Shown here: positions 1 to 9,360 of the stretch, one piece after another | Layout: every line of letters begins with the position of its first letter | Numbering within the stretch: position 1 is the stretch's first letter | Assembly: GCA_943359335.1 (NCBI GenBank) | Contig: CALRHC010000007.1 | Span: 1-47,716 of the forward strand | Origin: Candidatus Yanofskyibacteriota bacterium | GTDB taxonomy: Bacteria > Patescibacteriota > Minisyncoccia > JACQLN01 | Reading direction: 5' to 3' | Length of the DNA: 47,716 nt | The notes under the pieces: model-generated | Database searches by the model: none | What the model was told of the DNA's origin: nothing | Seen by the model: only the letters and a program-made list of their open reading frames with translations | Position numbers and translations under genes: made by a program

Positions 1-456
1 TAAACGTAAATGGCCATAAATACTGGTTAAATCTTTATTACCCTCAAAATTATGTTTTATTGCCACTACCCCACCATAACCACCCGCATAGCTAACTTTA
101 ATAACCTCCCCATCGTATATAGCATAAACAGGAATCTCTCTATCTAAATCCTCTGGATCAACCTCAATATCTACACCGGAATGATAACCAACAAACCTGC
201 CGTTGCGATAAACTCCGAAAGGATTAACGGTTTGGTTTTTATAAAAATTCTTTATAGGTAAATAAACTTCTCCCGAAGCAGGTCTAAAAGCAGAACTAGC
301 ACTAGCATAAGATGGGTAACCCAAATCTTTTAATGTGTTTTCTATAAACTCTTCCTCCGAAGAATTTGCTGTCTTTTTATAATCCGAATAATGTGCCCAA
401 ATACTACCAGCAATTAAAAAAACAAAGGTTGTTAAAAAGAATATTTTTGATTTCAT
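1..456 (-). CDS. M23-family peptidase-like secreted protein (partial, runs off left edge)
   Basis: Own translation from cat at 454-456: MKSKIFFLTTFVFLIAGSIWAHYSDYKK...GEVYLPIKNFYKNQTVNPFGVYRNGRFVGYHSGVDIEVDPEDLDREIPVYAIYDGEVIKVSYAGGYGGVVAIKH...LTSIYGHL; HxGxD and YGHL-type motifs of LytM/M23. Not in ORF track because truncated. Confidence 0.85.
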   Translation of the reverse strand, partial: MKSKIFFLTTFVFLIAGSIWAHYSDYKKTANSSEEEFIENTLKDLGYPSYASASSAFRPASGEVYLPIKNFYKNQTVNPFGVYRNGRFVGYHSGVDIEVDPEDLDREIPVYAIYDGEVIKVSYAGGYGGVVAIKHNFEGNKDLTSIYGHLRL

Positions 457-2106
457 TTAACTTTTTTGATTAGAGTCGAAATGTTTTAAAGCATATTCCA
501 AACTAGATCCGATTTTTTTACCCGAGTTAAAAATATTTTCTGGATCGAATATATTTTTTAAATCCTCAAATATTTTATAAACCTCGCTACCAAAAAACTG
601 CTTTAAATATGGACCCCGTATTAAACCATCGTTATGTTCGGCTGTAATGGAACCATTAAATTTTAAAACTAAATCGTATACTCGTCTACTTATACTAAGT
701 ATCGATGATTTTGTTTTTGGATCATCTAAATCCATTAAAGGTATTATATGGAAATTTCCATCCCCTACATGCCCCGCTACTGTATAAATTATCGGATATT
801 CATCTAAAATTTTGTAAAGTTGCGGTAAAAATTCTGGTAGATAATCTGGATTTACAATAATATCGTCTATAAAAGGAGCGGTTTTTAGGTTTCTAATCTT
901 CTGACGCAAAAAATTAAAACTCTCTCTTCTAATTACCCAATATTTTTCTGTATCATATCCGGGCAAAGTTATTTTTGTATCTAACTTAAATTCTACCAAA
1001 GCCTTCTCGGCAGCTTTTGTTTTTTTATAGGCCATATCAGCCGTGTCACTCGAAAATTCGGCGAGTATTACCAGCTTAGGCATGCCCTTGGTAAAAATTA
1101 GCCAAAATTCGTGCAAAAAATTAAAACCTAATCTAAAGATGTTGCCTTTTAACTTTTTAGCCAGATCTGGTAAAAGTTTAATAGCAATTTTAAAAGTATG
1201 GTCATCGTAAGATTCTAAACTTTCTGGTTTAAACTCTAAAAGCTTGTGCGTAATCTCGGCTAAATGTTTTAAATCTTTAAGAAAAATAACCAATAACCTG
1301 CGAGCACTCTTAGGTTTTATTAAACCAAATTTAATTTCGGTTATCACGCCGAGAGTACCTTGAGAACCAACTAGAATTTTAGTAAGATCAAAAACCTTTG
1401 TATTTGGATTATAGACATCCCATAAGTAATAACCAGAGGAATTTTTACTTACTTTGGGCTTGGCTTTTTGTAAAATATCGTAATTATTCATTACAAGATC
1501 CGAAACTTTTCTATATACTTCCCCTTCTAAGTTTTCCAGTTTTTTCTTGGATTCTAATTCTTCTTCGGAAACTGGCCCAAAAGTATACTCGTTGCCATCT
1601 CGTAAAATAATTTTTAATTCTTTTACATAGTCTATAGTTTTACCATATGCTAATGTTTTTTCTCCGCCAGCATTATTTGAAACCATTCCACCAACAGTAC
1701 AAATTTCACGTGAAGCTGGGTAACTTGGCAAAAGCAAACCTTTCTTTAACGTTTCTTTTTCAAAATCGCGATAAAACAAGCCAGGTTCAACCACGGCGTA
1801 ATCGCTTCCAACTTCCTTTAGCTTATTTATATGTTTAGAAACATCGGCAATTATAGATTCCGAAATTGAACCCCCAGTCATATCGGTGCCGCCCGAACGC
1901 ATAGTTATAGATAAATTTGAGTCTTGCGACTTATTTTCGGACACAAACTTAACCAGATTTTTTAAATCATCAATATCTTTAGGAAAAACAACAACTTTGG
2001 GCTTAATTTTAAACAAGCTGGCATCCCGACTATATTTTTCTAAGTCGGTTTCGTTAGTAGTTATTTCTCCTTTGAAAAACTCTTTAATTTTTGAACCAAT
2101 ATCCAT
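457..2106 (-). CDS. FAD-binding oxidase / D-lactate dehydrogenase-like (GlcD family)
   Basis: PKDIDDLKNLVKF, GGMVSNNAGGEKTLAYGKT, VGSQGTLGVITE, GHVGDGNFHIIP motifs. Confidence 0.9.
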   Translation of the reverse strand: MDIGSKIKEFFKGEITTNETDLEKYSRDASLFKIKPKVVVFPKDIDDLKNLVKFVSENKSQDSNLSITMRSGGTDMTGGSISESIIADVSKHINKLKEVGSDYAVVEPGLFYRDFEKETLKKGLLLPSYPASREICTVGGMVSNNAGGEKTLAYGKTIDYVKELKIILRDGNEYTFGPVSEEELESKKKLENLEGEVYRKVSDLVMNNYDILQKAKPKVSKNSSGYYLWDVYNPNTKVFDLTKILVGSQGTLGVITEIKFGLIKPKSARRLLVIFLKDLKHLAEITHKLLEFKPESLESYDDHTFKIAIKLLPDLAKKLKGNIFRLGFNFLHEFWLIFTKGMPKLVILAEFSSDTADMAYKKTKAAEKALVEFKLDTKITLPGYDTEKYWVIRRESFNFLRQKIRNLKTAPFIDDIIVNPDYLPEFLPQLYKILDEYPIIYTVAGHVGDGNFHIIPLMDLDDPKTKSSILSISRRVYDLVLKFNGSITAEHNDGLIRGPYLKQFFGSEVYKIFEDLKNIFDPENIFNSGKKIGSSLEYALKHFDSNQKS

Positions 2107-2131
2107 TGGTTCAATTATAACATTTAGAAGC

Positions 2132-3307
2132 TTAGGCTTTATATATCCACCCCGTCTTTTCTATTAGGTTCTCGAAACTAAAATCCTTAAATATTGTTTT
2201 GTTTAGGTTATTAGATATTTTTTCGCTAAATTCCTTGTCGTTATTAATTTTTAAAATGGCTTCTGTTAAAGCTTTAATATCTTTAGATTCGATTAATATA
2301 CCGGTTTCACCGTCTTTTATTATCTCCCCTATGCCACCAACATTTGTAGCCACAACGGGCACACCAGCCATCCCAGCCTCTAAAAGAGCATATGGAAAAC
2401 CTTCTTTAACTGAACTTAAAACCATTGCATCAAACGCTTTTAGGTATTGAGAAACATTAGATTTATCACCTACTAAAAAAACACAATTCTGTAACTTGTC
2501 GCTTGTAACTTGTCGCTCGAGCGCTTCGCGCTCGGGTCCATCACCAAATATAACCAGCTTAAGATCTTGGAGCTTGTAACTTGAAGTTTGTAACCTATCT
2601 TTGATTTCTTGGATAGCTTTTATCAAATAATTTAAACCCTTGTTGGCGTATAACCTCCCTAGATTTGTTACGACAAAATAATCCTCTTTTAATTCCTTAC
2701 CCACTATCTTACTGATCTCTACCCTAGCCTTTTCTTTGGTTAAAAAATTTTCATTCTTAATAGCATTATGTATTATGAAAAGTTTCCTAGTGGGAGCTAT
2801 TTTATATTTAACAGCTTTATTAAAATCATCTTCGGAAACACAAATAATTTTATCTTGAAACTTCGCAGCAAGCCAAGCTAGAAAAATAGCCACAAAACGT
2901 TTTTTGTTAGACATATCCTCTTTAAAAATCCAACCATGAGCCGTAAAAATTATCTTAGGTTTATGTTTAGTTCCTAATTTATAAACAAAACCAGCAATGG
3001 CACCAAACAATCCAATTTTGGAACTATGCAAATGAATAATATCTGGTTTTTCTTTTTTGTATAATTTTAATATTTCAAAAAACGCTAAAAAATCGTCTAA
3101 AATATTTATATCTCGGCCTAGAAATTTTAAGTGATGTGTTTTTATTTTTTGATCTTCTAACTTATTAGCCAGATCAGAATTAACCTCACCGCCAATAGCT
3201 ACCAAAACTTCGTAAGAATCCTTAAAGCTACTAGCCAAATCAAACACATTTTTTTGTGCCCCACCCACCACACCTTGAGTTATTACAAACAGTAATTTTT
3301 TATTCAT
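2132..3307 (-). CDS. Glycosyltransferase (GT4-like)
   Basis: VIFGDGPEREALE and SSVKEGFPYALLEAGMAGVPVVATNVGGIGEII motifs. Confidence 0.92.
   Translation of the reverse strand: MNKKLLFVITQGVVGGAQKNVFDLASSFKDSYEVLVAIGGEVNSDLANKLEDQKIKTHHLKFLGRDINILDDFLAFFEILKLYKKEKPDIIHLHSSKIGLFGAIAGFVYKLGTKHKPKIIFTAHGWIFKEDMSNKKRFVAIFLAWLAAKFQDKIICVSEDDFNKAVKYKIAPTRKLFIIHNAIKNENFLTKEKARVEISKIVGKELKEDYFVVTNLGRLYANKGLNYLIKAIQEIKDRLQTSSYKLQDLKLVIFGDGPEREALERQVTSDKLQNCVFLVGDKSNVSQYLKAFDAMVLSSVKEGFPYALLEAGMAGVPVVATNVGGIGEIIKDGETGILIESKDIKALTEAILKINNDKEFSEKISNNLNKTIFKDFSFENLIEKTGWIYKA
2489..2600. repeat. Two 7-nt-period repeat arrays inside glycosyltransferase gene
   Basis: CTTGTCG CTTGTAA CTTGTCG (2495-2515); CTTGGAG CTTGTAA CTTGAAG TTTGTAA (2566-2593). 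Confidence 0.85.
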
Positions 3308-3312
3308 ATAAC

Positions 3313-3341
3313 TGAAACAGGGAGGGTTAAAGCCCTCCCTG
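3313..3341 (-). terminator. Rho-independent-like hairpin downstream of cyclophilin gene
   Basis: ACAGGGAGGG-ttaaag-CCCTCCCTGT perfect hairpin. Confidence 0.6.
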
Positions 3342-3357
3342 TAAAGCGAGCCTTAAC

Positions 3358-4008
3358 TTACTGTATATCAATAGAATTAACCACGTCTCCCTGCCTAATA
3401 CCCCTTACAACCCCCATACTGGCGTCGTCTACTACTTTGCCAAAAACTGTATGCTTACCATTCAAGTGAAGCTGAGCTTGGTATGTAACTATAAAAAATT
3501 GGCTGCCGTTAGTATTGGGGCCAGCATTGGCCATAGCGATAGTACCCACGTCTACAGGCAAAGACTCAAGGTTATAATTATAAACGTAACCCATATCTGT
3601 TAGGTCTTCTATTTGTAAATCGGTTAAGCCTAAAGATTTAGGGTTAATTTCATCTTCGAATTTATAGCCTGGGCCACCTTGTCCTGCTCGAGGATCATCT
3701 GTTTTAGACAAAGGGTCTCCGCCTTGAATCATAAAATCGGAAATAACACGATGAAACTTTGTACCGTTATAAAAACCATCTTTAGCTAATTTAACAAAAT
3801 TAGCTACTGTTTTTGGAGCAACAGTAGAATATAGTTCTAATTTTATATTACCTTTTGATGTGGTAACAACAACATTTATTTTTCCTGAACTTTGTTCCAT
3901 TGGTTTTGTTTCTATATTTTTAACTTCTTCGTTCTTTTTCGAAAATAATAATTTATATCCCCCAAAAAGCACTGCTATGCCTACTAAAACTATTGTAAAT
4001 ATTTTCAT
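3358..4008 (-). CDS. Cyclophilin-type peptidyl-prolyl cis-trans isomerase, membrane-anchored
   Basis: TVANFVKLAKDGFYNGTKFHRVISDFMIQGGDP, ANAGPNTNGSQFFI; N-terminal TM. Confidence 0.95.
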   Translation of the reverse strand: MKIFTIVLVGIAVLFGGYKLLFSKKNEEVKNIETKPMEQSSGKINVVVTTSKGNIKLELYSTVAPKTVANFVKLAKDGFYNGTKFHRVISDFMIQGGDPLSKTDDPRAGQGGPGYKFEDEINPKSLGLTDLQIEDLTDMGYVYNYNLESLPVDVGTIAMANAGPNTNGSQFFIVTYQAQLHLNGKHTVFGKVVDDASMGVVRGIRQGDVVNSIDIQ

Positions 4009-4026
4009 TTTTTTATTTATGAATAA

Positions 4027-4386
4027 TCATATCAAATTTTTAAGTTCCTCTAAAATATCTTGTGGTATGGGTATTTGATCGCGAACCGGGCTAACGCCTG
4101 GGTAGCGCCACGCCGTAATAATATGTTTTCTTTTGCCTTGTAACTGATACATCGCCCATAATTCTTCTGGCTTTTTTGATTTTTTAGATATCATACAAGC
4201 AACTGTATTTTCAGCAACTCCATTCTCCACTCTTATAGGCATGCGTATTATTCTTTTAACTAAGCTTTCAGATAATCTATAATACTGCATTTTGCCGACA
4301 ACGTGCCGAGTCCAAGAATATTTTTTATCATCTTGAGGATGTTTCCAACCCCCAAAGCTAGTAGTTTTAGGAAACTTGTTCAACAT
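4027..4386 (-). CDS. Hypothetical protein (119 aa)
   Basis: ORF with coding-like context, overlaps the end of the upstream AI-2E gene. Confidence 0.6.
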   Translation of the reverse strand: MLNKFPKTTSFGGWKHPQDDKKYSWTRHVVGKMQYYRLSESLVKRIIRMPIRVENGVAENTVACMISKKSKKPEELWAMYQLQGKRKHIITAWRYPGVSPVRDQIPIPQDILEELKNLI

Positions 4387-5407
4387 CGCTCTTAAATTCT
4401 TTCCTGTATATATCTAAAAGTGAAAACATTAAAGAAAGGAGTAGTGGTCCTAACAAAAAGCCAACGGCACCAAAAAACTCTAATCCACCTAAAACCGAGA
4501 TCAAAATTAAAAGAGGGTGAATTTTAATTCCTTGTTCAAATAACTTTTGTCGCAAAAGATTATCTATTCCCCCCACAATAATTGCGCCCCAAATCAAAAG
4601 TCCTACAGCCGCACCAAAAGAACCAATACCAAATAAATAGACAATTCCAGGAATCAAAACCAAAGCGGTACCCACCACAGGAATCAAAGCCGAAATTATA
4701 GCAATCGCCCCCCATATGGCTGGGTTTGGAATTCCAAAAAATAAAAAACCAAAACCAGAAAGAATACCTTGCAACAAAGCAATCAGTAATGAACCCTTAA
4801 CAACCGAGCTTACAGTTTGAGAAAGTTTATTAAAAATTTCGCTATCATATTTATCGTCTAAAGGACTTAAGCTTATAATTACTTTTTTAAATTTATCGCC
4901 GTCTTTGAATAAATAGTAAAGCGTCATCAAAGAAAAGAACAAAGAAAAAAATGCCCCAGATACTCCAGAAAAAACTCCGGCCATATTTTTTACAAAAAAA
5001 TCTATTATCTTTTCAAAAATAGACCTAATATTGAAAGATGTGTCTGGTGAAATAACTTGCAACTTAGAATTAACAATTTGGTTTAAATTATTAATGTAGG
5101 CTTCACCACCACCCTCTTTAAGCATAAAATAAATAATGCTAGATTCCTTAATTACTAAAGTCCCTAGAAAAAAAACAGGAATTATAATTACCAAAAGAAC
5201 CAGAAAAACTGTAATAGATGAAGCTAGTCCTTTTTTACCACTAAGAAGTTTACTTATCCTTTTATAAACAGGATTGAAAACAGTGGCTAATGTTAAAGCT
5301 ATAACCATCGCCCCAACAAATGGTAAAAGCATAGCTAAATTAAGACCAAGAACTGCTAAAAAAATAGCTACAAAAAAGTAAATTTGAGTTTGTTTATCTG
5401 TATGCAT
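4367..5407 (-). CDS. AI-2E family transporter / PerM-like permease
   Basis: Multi-TM, PVVGTALVLIPGIVYLF and HPLLILISVLGGLEFFGAVGFLLGPLL motifs. Confidence 0.9.
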   Translation of the reverse strand: MHTDKQTQIYFFVAIFLAVLGLNLAMLLPFVGAMVIALTLATVFNPVYKRISKLLSGKKGLASSITVFLVLLVIIIPVFFLGTLVIKESSIIYFMLKEGGGEAYINNLNQIVNSKLQVISPDTSFNIRSIFEKIIDFFVKNMAGVFSGVSGAFFSLFFSLMTLYYLFKDGDKFKKVIISLSPLDDKYDSEIFNKLSQTVSSVVKGSLLIALLQGILSGFGFLFFGIPNPAIWGAIAIISALIPVVGTALVLIPGIVYLFGIGSFGAAVGLLIWGAIIVGGIDNLLRQKLFEQGIKIHPLLILISVLGGLEFFGAVGFLLGPLLLSLMFSLLDIYRKEFKSDVEQVS

Positions 5408-5565
5408 ATGTGTTTTATTATATACGTATTATATAGCACTTATTATTAGTTTAATAGCCTTAAATAAGGTCTTTTGCCACAAATTAAAAAATATGTTAAT
5501 CTTGTTGTCACCTTAGTAAAGTGATGACACCCCAAGAGTATTCGAGGGGTTTCTCTATTTTAAAT

Positions 5566-7389
5566 ATGTTAGATAGCTCAAAAATAAGAAACATCGCGAT
5601 AATCGCGCACATCGACCATGGCAAAACCACCTTGGTTGATTTTTTGCTTAAACAAGCTCATACATTCCGAGACAATTCCGAAGAAATGGGTCAAGACTTA
5701 ATAATGGATTCTGGCGAATTAGAACGCGAGCGCGGTATTACCATTATGGCTAAAAACGCTGCCATAATTTATAAAGACTATAAAATAAATATAATCGATA
5801 CACCTGGGCACGCAGATTTTGGTGGCGAAGTAGAACGCACCCTAAACATGGCCGATGGCTGTTTGCTTTTAGTGGACGCTCAAGAAGGTCCAATGCCTCA
5901 AACACGCGTAGTTTTGCAAAAAGCTTTGCAGTTAGATTTAAAACCAATAGTTGTTATAAACAAAATAGATAAAGCTAATCGCCGTGTGCCAGAAGTTTTA
6001 GAAGAAATAAATTCTTTGTTTTTAGAACTAGCTCATCACGAAAATCAATTAGAGTTCCCTATTATTTATGCCATTGGTCGCAACGGACAAGCTTTTGAAA
6101 AAATGCCAGAAAACCCAGACATAGAATCAAACGCAACGTTAGAACCTCTTTTTGAAAAAATAATTTCTTACATTCCTGCACCAAAAGGAAATAAAGAAGA
6201 AGCTTTTCAAATGCTTGTAACTTCACTCGATTCCGATAGCTATAAAGGCACTTACGCTATCGGCAGAATTTCTAGAGGTTCTTTAAAAGCTAAAACCTCT
6301 GTTATGGTTATGGATCCTAGAAAAGGAAATTCTAAAGGCCGTATAGAAAATATTTTTGCGTGGCGTGGTTTAAAGAAAGAAGAAATTGAAGAAGCTGTAG
6401 CTGGCGACATTATTGCCATAACAGGAATTACCGGTATTGGAATTAACTCCACCATTTGCGATCCAGTCAAACCAGAAGCCTTACCTCAAATCGCCATAGA
6501 AGAACCTACACTTAAAATTTTAATTGGACCCAACACTTCCCCATTTGTTGGCCAAGATGGGAATTTACTTACCGGCCGCCAAATTCAAGAAAGATTAGAA
6601 AAAGAAATGGAAACCAACGTAAGCATGCGCATGGAAGTTGTTGGTGGAAAATTTTTACTTTCAGGCCGAGGCGAATTGCACCTTTCTATACTTTTAGAAA
6701 CATTACGTCGAGAAGGTTTCGAACTGGAAGTGTCTAAACCTCAAGTTATTACCAAAACAGAAAATAATACTGTTATGGAGCCCTGGGAAGAAGTTTTAAT
6801 AGACACACCAGAAAAAAACCGTGGCGTTATTTTAGCTGAACTTGCTAAAAGAAAAGCAGAACTAATGGACACCTTCCCTCATGCTAGCGATATTAGGTTT
6901 GTTTATAATATGCCAACAAGAGCTTTGCTTGGTTTGCGTAGCGCTTTAATTACTCTAACCCGCGGACTTTTTGTTTTAAATTCTCGTTTTATAGATTTTA
7001 AACGCCAAGGTGAAGCCCCAGCTAAAACAAGAAAAGGAGTTTTGATTGTGCACGAAGCTGGCAAAGCTGTGGCTTTTGGTTTGGAAGTTGCCCAAGGCCG
7101 AGGCATAACTTTTGTAGAACCTGGCACGCCAGTTTACGTTGGTATGATTGTTGGCGAAAACAGCAAAGAACACGATATAGACATTAACGTTTGCAAAGGC
7201 AAGCAATTAACCAATATGCGTTCTAAAGGTAGCGACGGTATGATTCAATTAGCTCCAGCTACTTCTTTAACATTAGAACAATCTTTAGACTTTTTAGAAG
7301 ACGACGAACTTTTGGAAATAACTCCAAAAAATTTAAGGCTTAGAAAAAGATACTTAAGTAAAAACGAAAGAGATAAAAATTCAAAATAG
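5566..7389 (+). CDS. typA: Translational GTPase TypA/BipA (ORF open from 5521; conserved N-terminus begins near 5566)
   Basis: IRNIAIIAHIDHGKTTLVDFLLKQ, DTPGHADFGGEVER, NKIDKANRRVPEV, SGRGELHLSILLETLRREGFELEVSKPQV. Confidence 0.96.
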   Translation: MLDSSKIRNIAIIAHIDHGKTTLVDFLLKQAHTFRDNSEEMGQDLIMDSGELERERGITIMAKNAAIIYKDYKINIIDTPGHADFGGEVERTLNMADGCLLLVDAQEGPMPQTRVVLQKALQLDLKPIVVINKIDKANRRVPEVLEEINSLFLELAHHENQLEFPIIYAIGRNGQAFEKMPENPDIESNATLEPLFEKIISYIPAPKGNKEEAFQMLVTSLDSDSYKGTYAIGRISRGSLKAKTSVMVMDPRKGNSKGRIENIFAWRGLKKEEIEEAVAGDIIAITGITGIGINSTICDPVKPEALPQIAIEEPTLKILIGPNTSPFVGQDGNLLTGRQIQERLEKEMETNVSMRMEVVGGKFLLSGRGELHLSILLETLRREGFELEVSKPQVITKTENNTVMEPWEEVLIDTPEKNRGVILAELAKRKAELMDTFPHASDIRFVYNMPTRALLGLRSALITLTRGLFVLNSRFIDFKRQGEAPAKTRKGVLIVHEAGKAVAFGLEVAQGRGITFVEPGTPVYVGMIVGENSKEHDIDINVCKGKQLTNMRSKGSDGMIQLAPATSLTLEQSLDFLEDDELLEITPKNLRLRKRYLSKNERDKNSK

Positions 7390-7400
7390 AACAAACAAAA

Positions 7401-7425
7401 AACCTCGACGGACAACGTCGAGGTT
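7401..7425. terminator. Intrinsic terminator after typA
   Basis: AACCTCGACG-gacaa-CGTCGAGGTT flanked by A- and T-rich sequence. Confidence 0.7.
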
Positions 7426-7445
7426 TAAATTTCTGTATACCAGAA

Positions 7446-7832
7446 CTAGTTAATCTTCCAACCTTCTTCTGCCAAACTTTCGAGCCAGCCTGATTCTAAA
7501 ACAAGTCTGCGCGAGTCTTCAGTCATGTCCATCTTTTCCTTCTCAAAATTTCTGATCTCCTCTATTATTCCTCTGGCTTCTTGTACTAATGGCCTTAATT
7601 GTTCTGATACTTTGTCCCACATCCAGTCAGTATTAACTTCAATTCCACCGCGAGCAGGATTATCTTCACCCTTAGTAATCCAATTTCTGCCTTTGGTAAC
7701 TAGGTCATCAATCTCATCTAACTTAGTAGAAAGCCTAAGAAACATAGACTCATGCTCGCTTTTTAATTCGGCATTACCCTCAACTTTAAAGTCTCTATCA
7801 CTTTGAGGAATATTTGATTCTTTTTCTAGCAT
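7446..7832 (-). CDS. Hypothetical helical protein
   Basis: 128-aa ORF, charged/helical composition. Confidence 0.6.
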   Translation of the reverse strand: MLEKESNIPQSDRDFKVEGNAELKSEHESMFLRLSTKLDEIDDLVTKGRNWITKGEDNPARGGIEVNTDWMWDKVSEQLRPLVQEARGIIEEIRNFEKEKMDMTEDSRRLVLESGWLESLAEEGWKIN

Positions 7833-7945
7833 ATTTTTAATCCTTTTTTATAGGTTAATAATTAAGTAACTATTTAGGATTATACAAAAATGTACAAAAA
7901 AACAACCCCAGCATAATGCCGAGGGTTGTTTTTACAAAAAACGAA

Positions 7946-8293
7946 TTAGTATTCGTCTCTGCGACCGCCACCGAAACCACCTCTTCCGCCACCGCTATTA
8001 CCGCCGCGGCTAAATCCGCCACCGGTTCTGCGAGGAGGCCTATCACCCATAGGGCGAGCTTCGTTGACTGTCAATTTACGGCCTTCGAAATCTTTACCGT
8101 TCCACATTTCAATGGCTTTCTCTGCGTCTTCATCGTTAACCATTTCCACGAAACCAAAGCCTCGTGATCGGCCAGTCATCTTGTCGGTTATTATTGTAGC
8201 CGACTCAACTTCTCCAGCCTGTGAAAAAGCATCTTTCAAACCGTCTTGAGTGGTGCTGTAAGGCAAACCACCAATATAAAGTTTTTTTGACAT
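7946..8293 (-). CDS. RRM-domain RNA-binding protein with Gly/Arg-rich tail
   Basis: KLYIGGLPYSTTQDGLKDAF (RNP2), SRGFGFVEM (RNP1), GGGFSRGGNSGGGRGGFGGGRRDEY tail. Confidence 0.96.
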   Translation of the reverse strand: MSKKLYIGGLPYSTTQDGLKDAFSQAGEVESATIITDKMTGRSRGFGFVEMVNDEDAEKAIEMWNGKDFEGRKLTVNEARPMGDRPPRRTGGGFSRGGNSGGGRGGFGGGRRDEY

Positions 8294-8315
8294 TCTATAA
8301 TGCTATTTTTTAAAT

Positions 8316-8378
8316 GTAAGGCGACCTCTCTTTGTTTCTATTCGGGCTCAACGCCTTACCATCTATGCTTTTAGCATA
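8316..8378 (-). promoter_or_regulatory. Structured 5' leader of the RRM gene
   Basis: 8-bp inverted repeat GTAAGGCG (8316-8323)/CGCCTTAC (8352-8359) plus TATGCT-ttt-AGCATA hairpin (8364-8378). Confidence 0.5.
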
Positions 8379-8473
8379 AGACTCCGAAACTACGAGATAT
8401 CTTACAACACCCTATTTATAAACTAATATTATCTTAAAAGCAATAGCCCTAGACAAATAACCAAATATATCAT

Positions 8474-8502
8474 TTGACAAATGACCATATAAAGTGTAGT
8501 AT
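8474..8502 (+). promoter_or_regulatory. Sigma70-like promoter of the GC-rich gene
   Basis: TTGACA (8474-8479), 17-nt spacer, TAGTAT (8497-8502). Confidence 0.65.
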
Positions 8503-8576
8503 GTATTTACACAGTAATAGACAGTCCTTTCTCATAAAATCATGCCGAACCGCATGATTAACCAAGGAGGTTTCAA

Positions 8577-9299
8577 ATGAAGCAGAAGTGGCTCGTTCCC
8601 ATTTTCGCGACAATGCTCGTCATCTGGCTCGGCTCCCCCGTGGAGGCTGAAATTCGGATCGTTATGGAGACGCCGACTATCGCCAACTCCCCGAACACCG
8701 GGGTAGTGATCAACAGCAAGGTCAGCGGCGACGACATGGTCACTGTCTACATCCAGCCCGAGAACGCCAAGGGCGTGGCGATGTACGGTATCGACCTGAA
8801 GTTCGATACCACCGACTACGAAGTAGTCGGTGTCGAAAATGCGGTCCCCATCAAGAACGCCGACGGGATCATTTCCATCGGCTCCATGAACAACAAGCCG
8901 AGCTCTGTCACCTTTATGAATAAAGGCACGTGGAGCCCGATTGCTCCGCAGGGACTGACGGTCCGCACCAAGGCACGCGAGAACATCGCGTTTGCCCCTG
9001 CGGAACCGTTCACGCCACGGCCAATCGCCCTGAGTCTCGACAACTACCCTAATCCTTTCAATCCCGAAACCGAGATCCGATATTCTGTACCCATCGGTGG
9101 GATTGTCGAGCTGACCGTGCACAACATGGTCGGCCAAACCATCAGCACCCTAGTGAAGGATACGGTATCCGCCGGCACGTACTCGGTTAGCTGGAACGCT
9201 ACCGACGACACCGGTCAGCGAGTGGCTGCCGGCGTCTACTTCTACAAGATGACCTCGCCAAGTGGCGAGATCATCCAGAAAATGCTCCTGCTGAAATAG
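8577..9299 (+). CDS. Secreted protein with C-terminal FlgD-like/T9SS type-A sorting-like domain
   Basis: Signal peptide MKQKWLVPIFATMLVIWLGSPVEA; cohesin-like N-domain; YPNPFNPETEIRYSVPIGGIVELTVHNMVGQTISTLV...SAGTYSVSWNATDDTGQRVAAGVYFYKM...QKMLLLK; SD AAGGAGG at 8564. Confidence 0.88.
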   Translation: MKQKWLVPIFATMLVIWLGSPVEAEIRIVMETPTIANSPNTGVVINSKVSGDDMVTVYIQPENAKGVAMYGIDLKFDTTDYEVVGVENAVPIKNADGIISIGSMNNKPSSVTFMNKGTWSPIAPQGLTVRTKARENIAFAPAEPFTPRPIALSLDNYPNPFNPETEIRYSVPIGGIVELTVHNMVGQTISTLVKDTVSAGTYSVSWNATDDTGQRVAAGVYFYKMTSPSGEIIQKMLLLK

Positions 9300-9321
9300 C
9301 AGAACATCCCCCTCCAACAAT

Positions 9322-9360
9322 AAGGCGCTCCGATGAAAAACATCGCGAGCGTCTTTTTTA
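9322..9360 (+). terminator. Intrinsic terminator
   Basis: GGCGCTCCGATG-aaaaa-CATCGCGAGCGTC followed by TTTTTT. Confidence 0.7.

Noticed and set aside
8532-9137. 201-aa minus ORF opposite the GC-rich gene
   Set aside because: Shadow ORF of a GC-rich coding sequence; the plus strand has signal peptide, SD, promoter and domain match.
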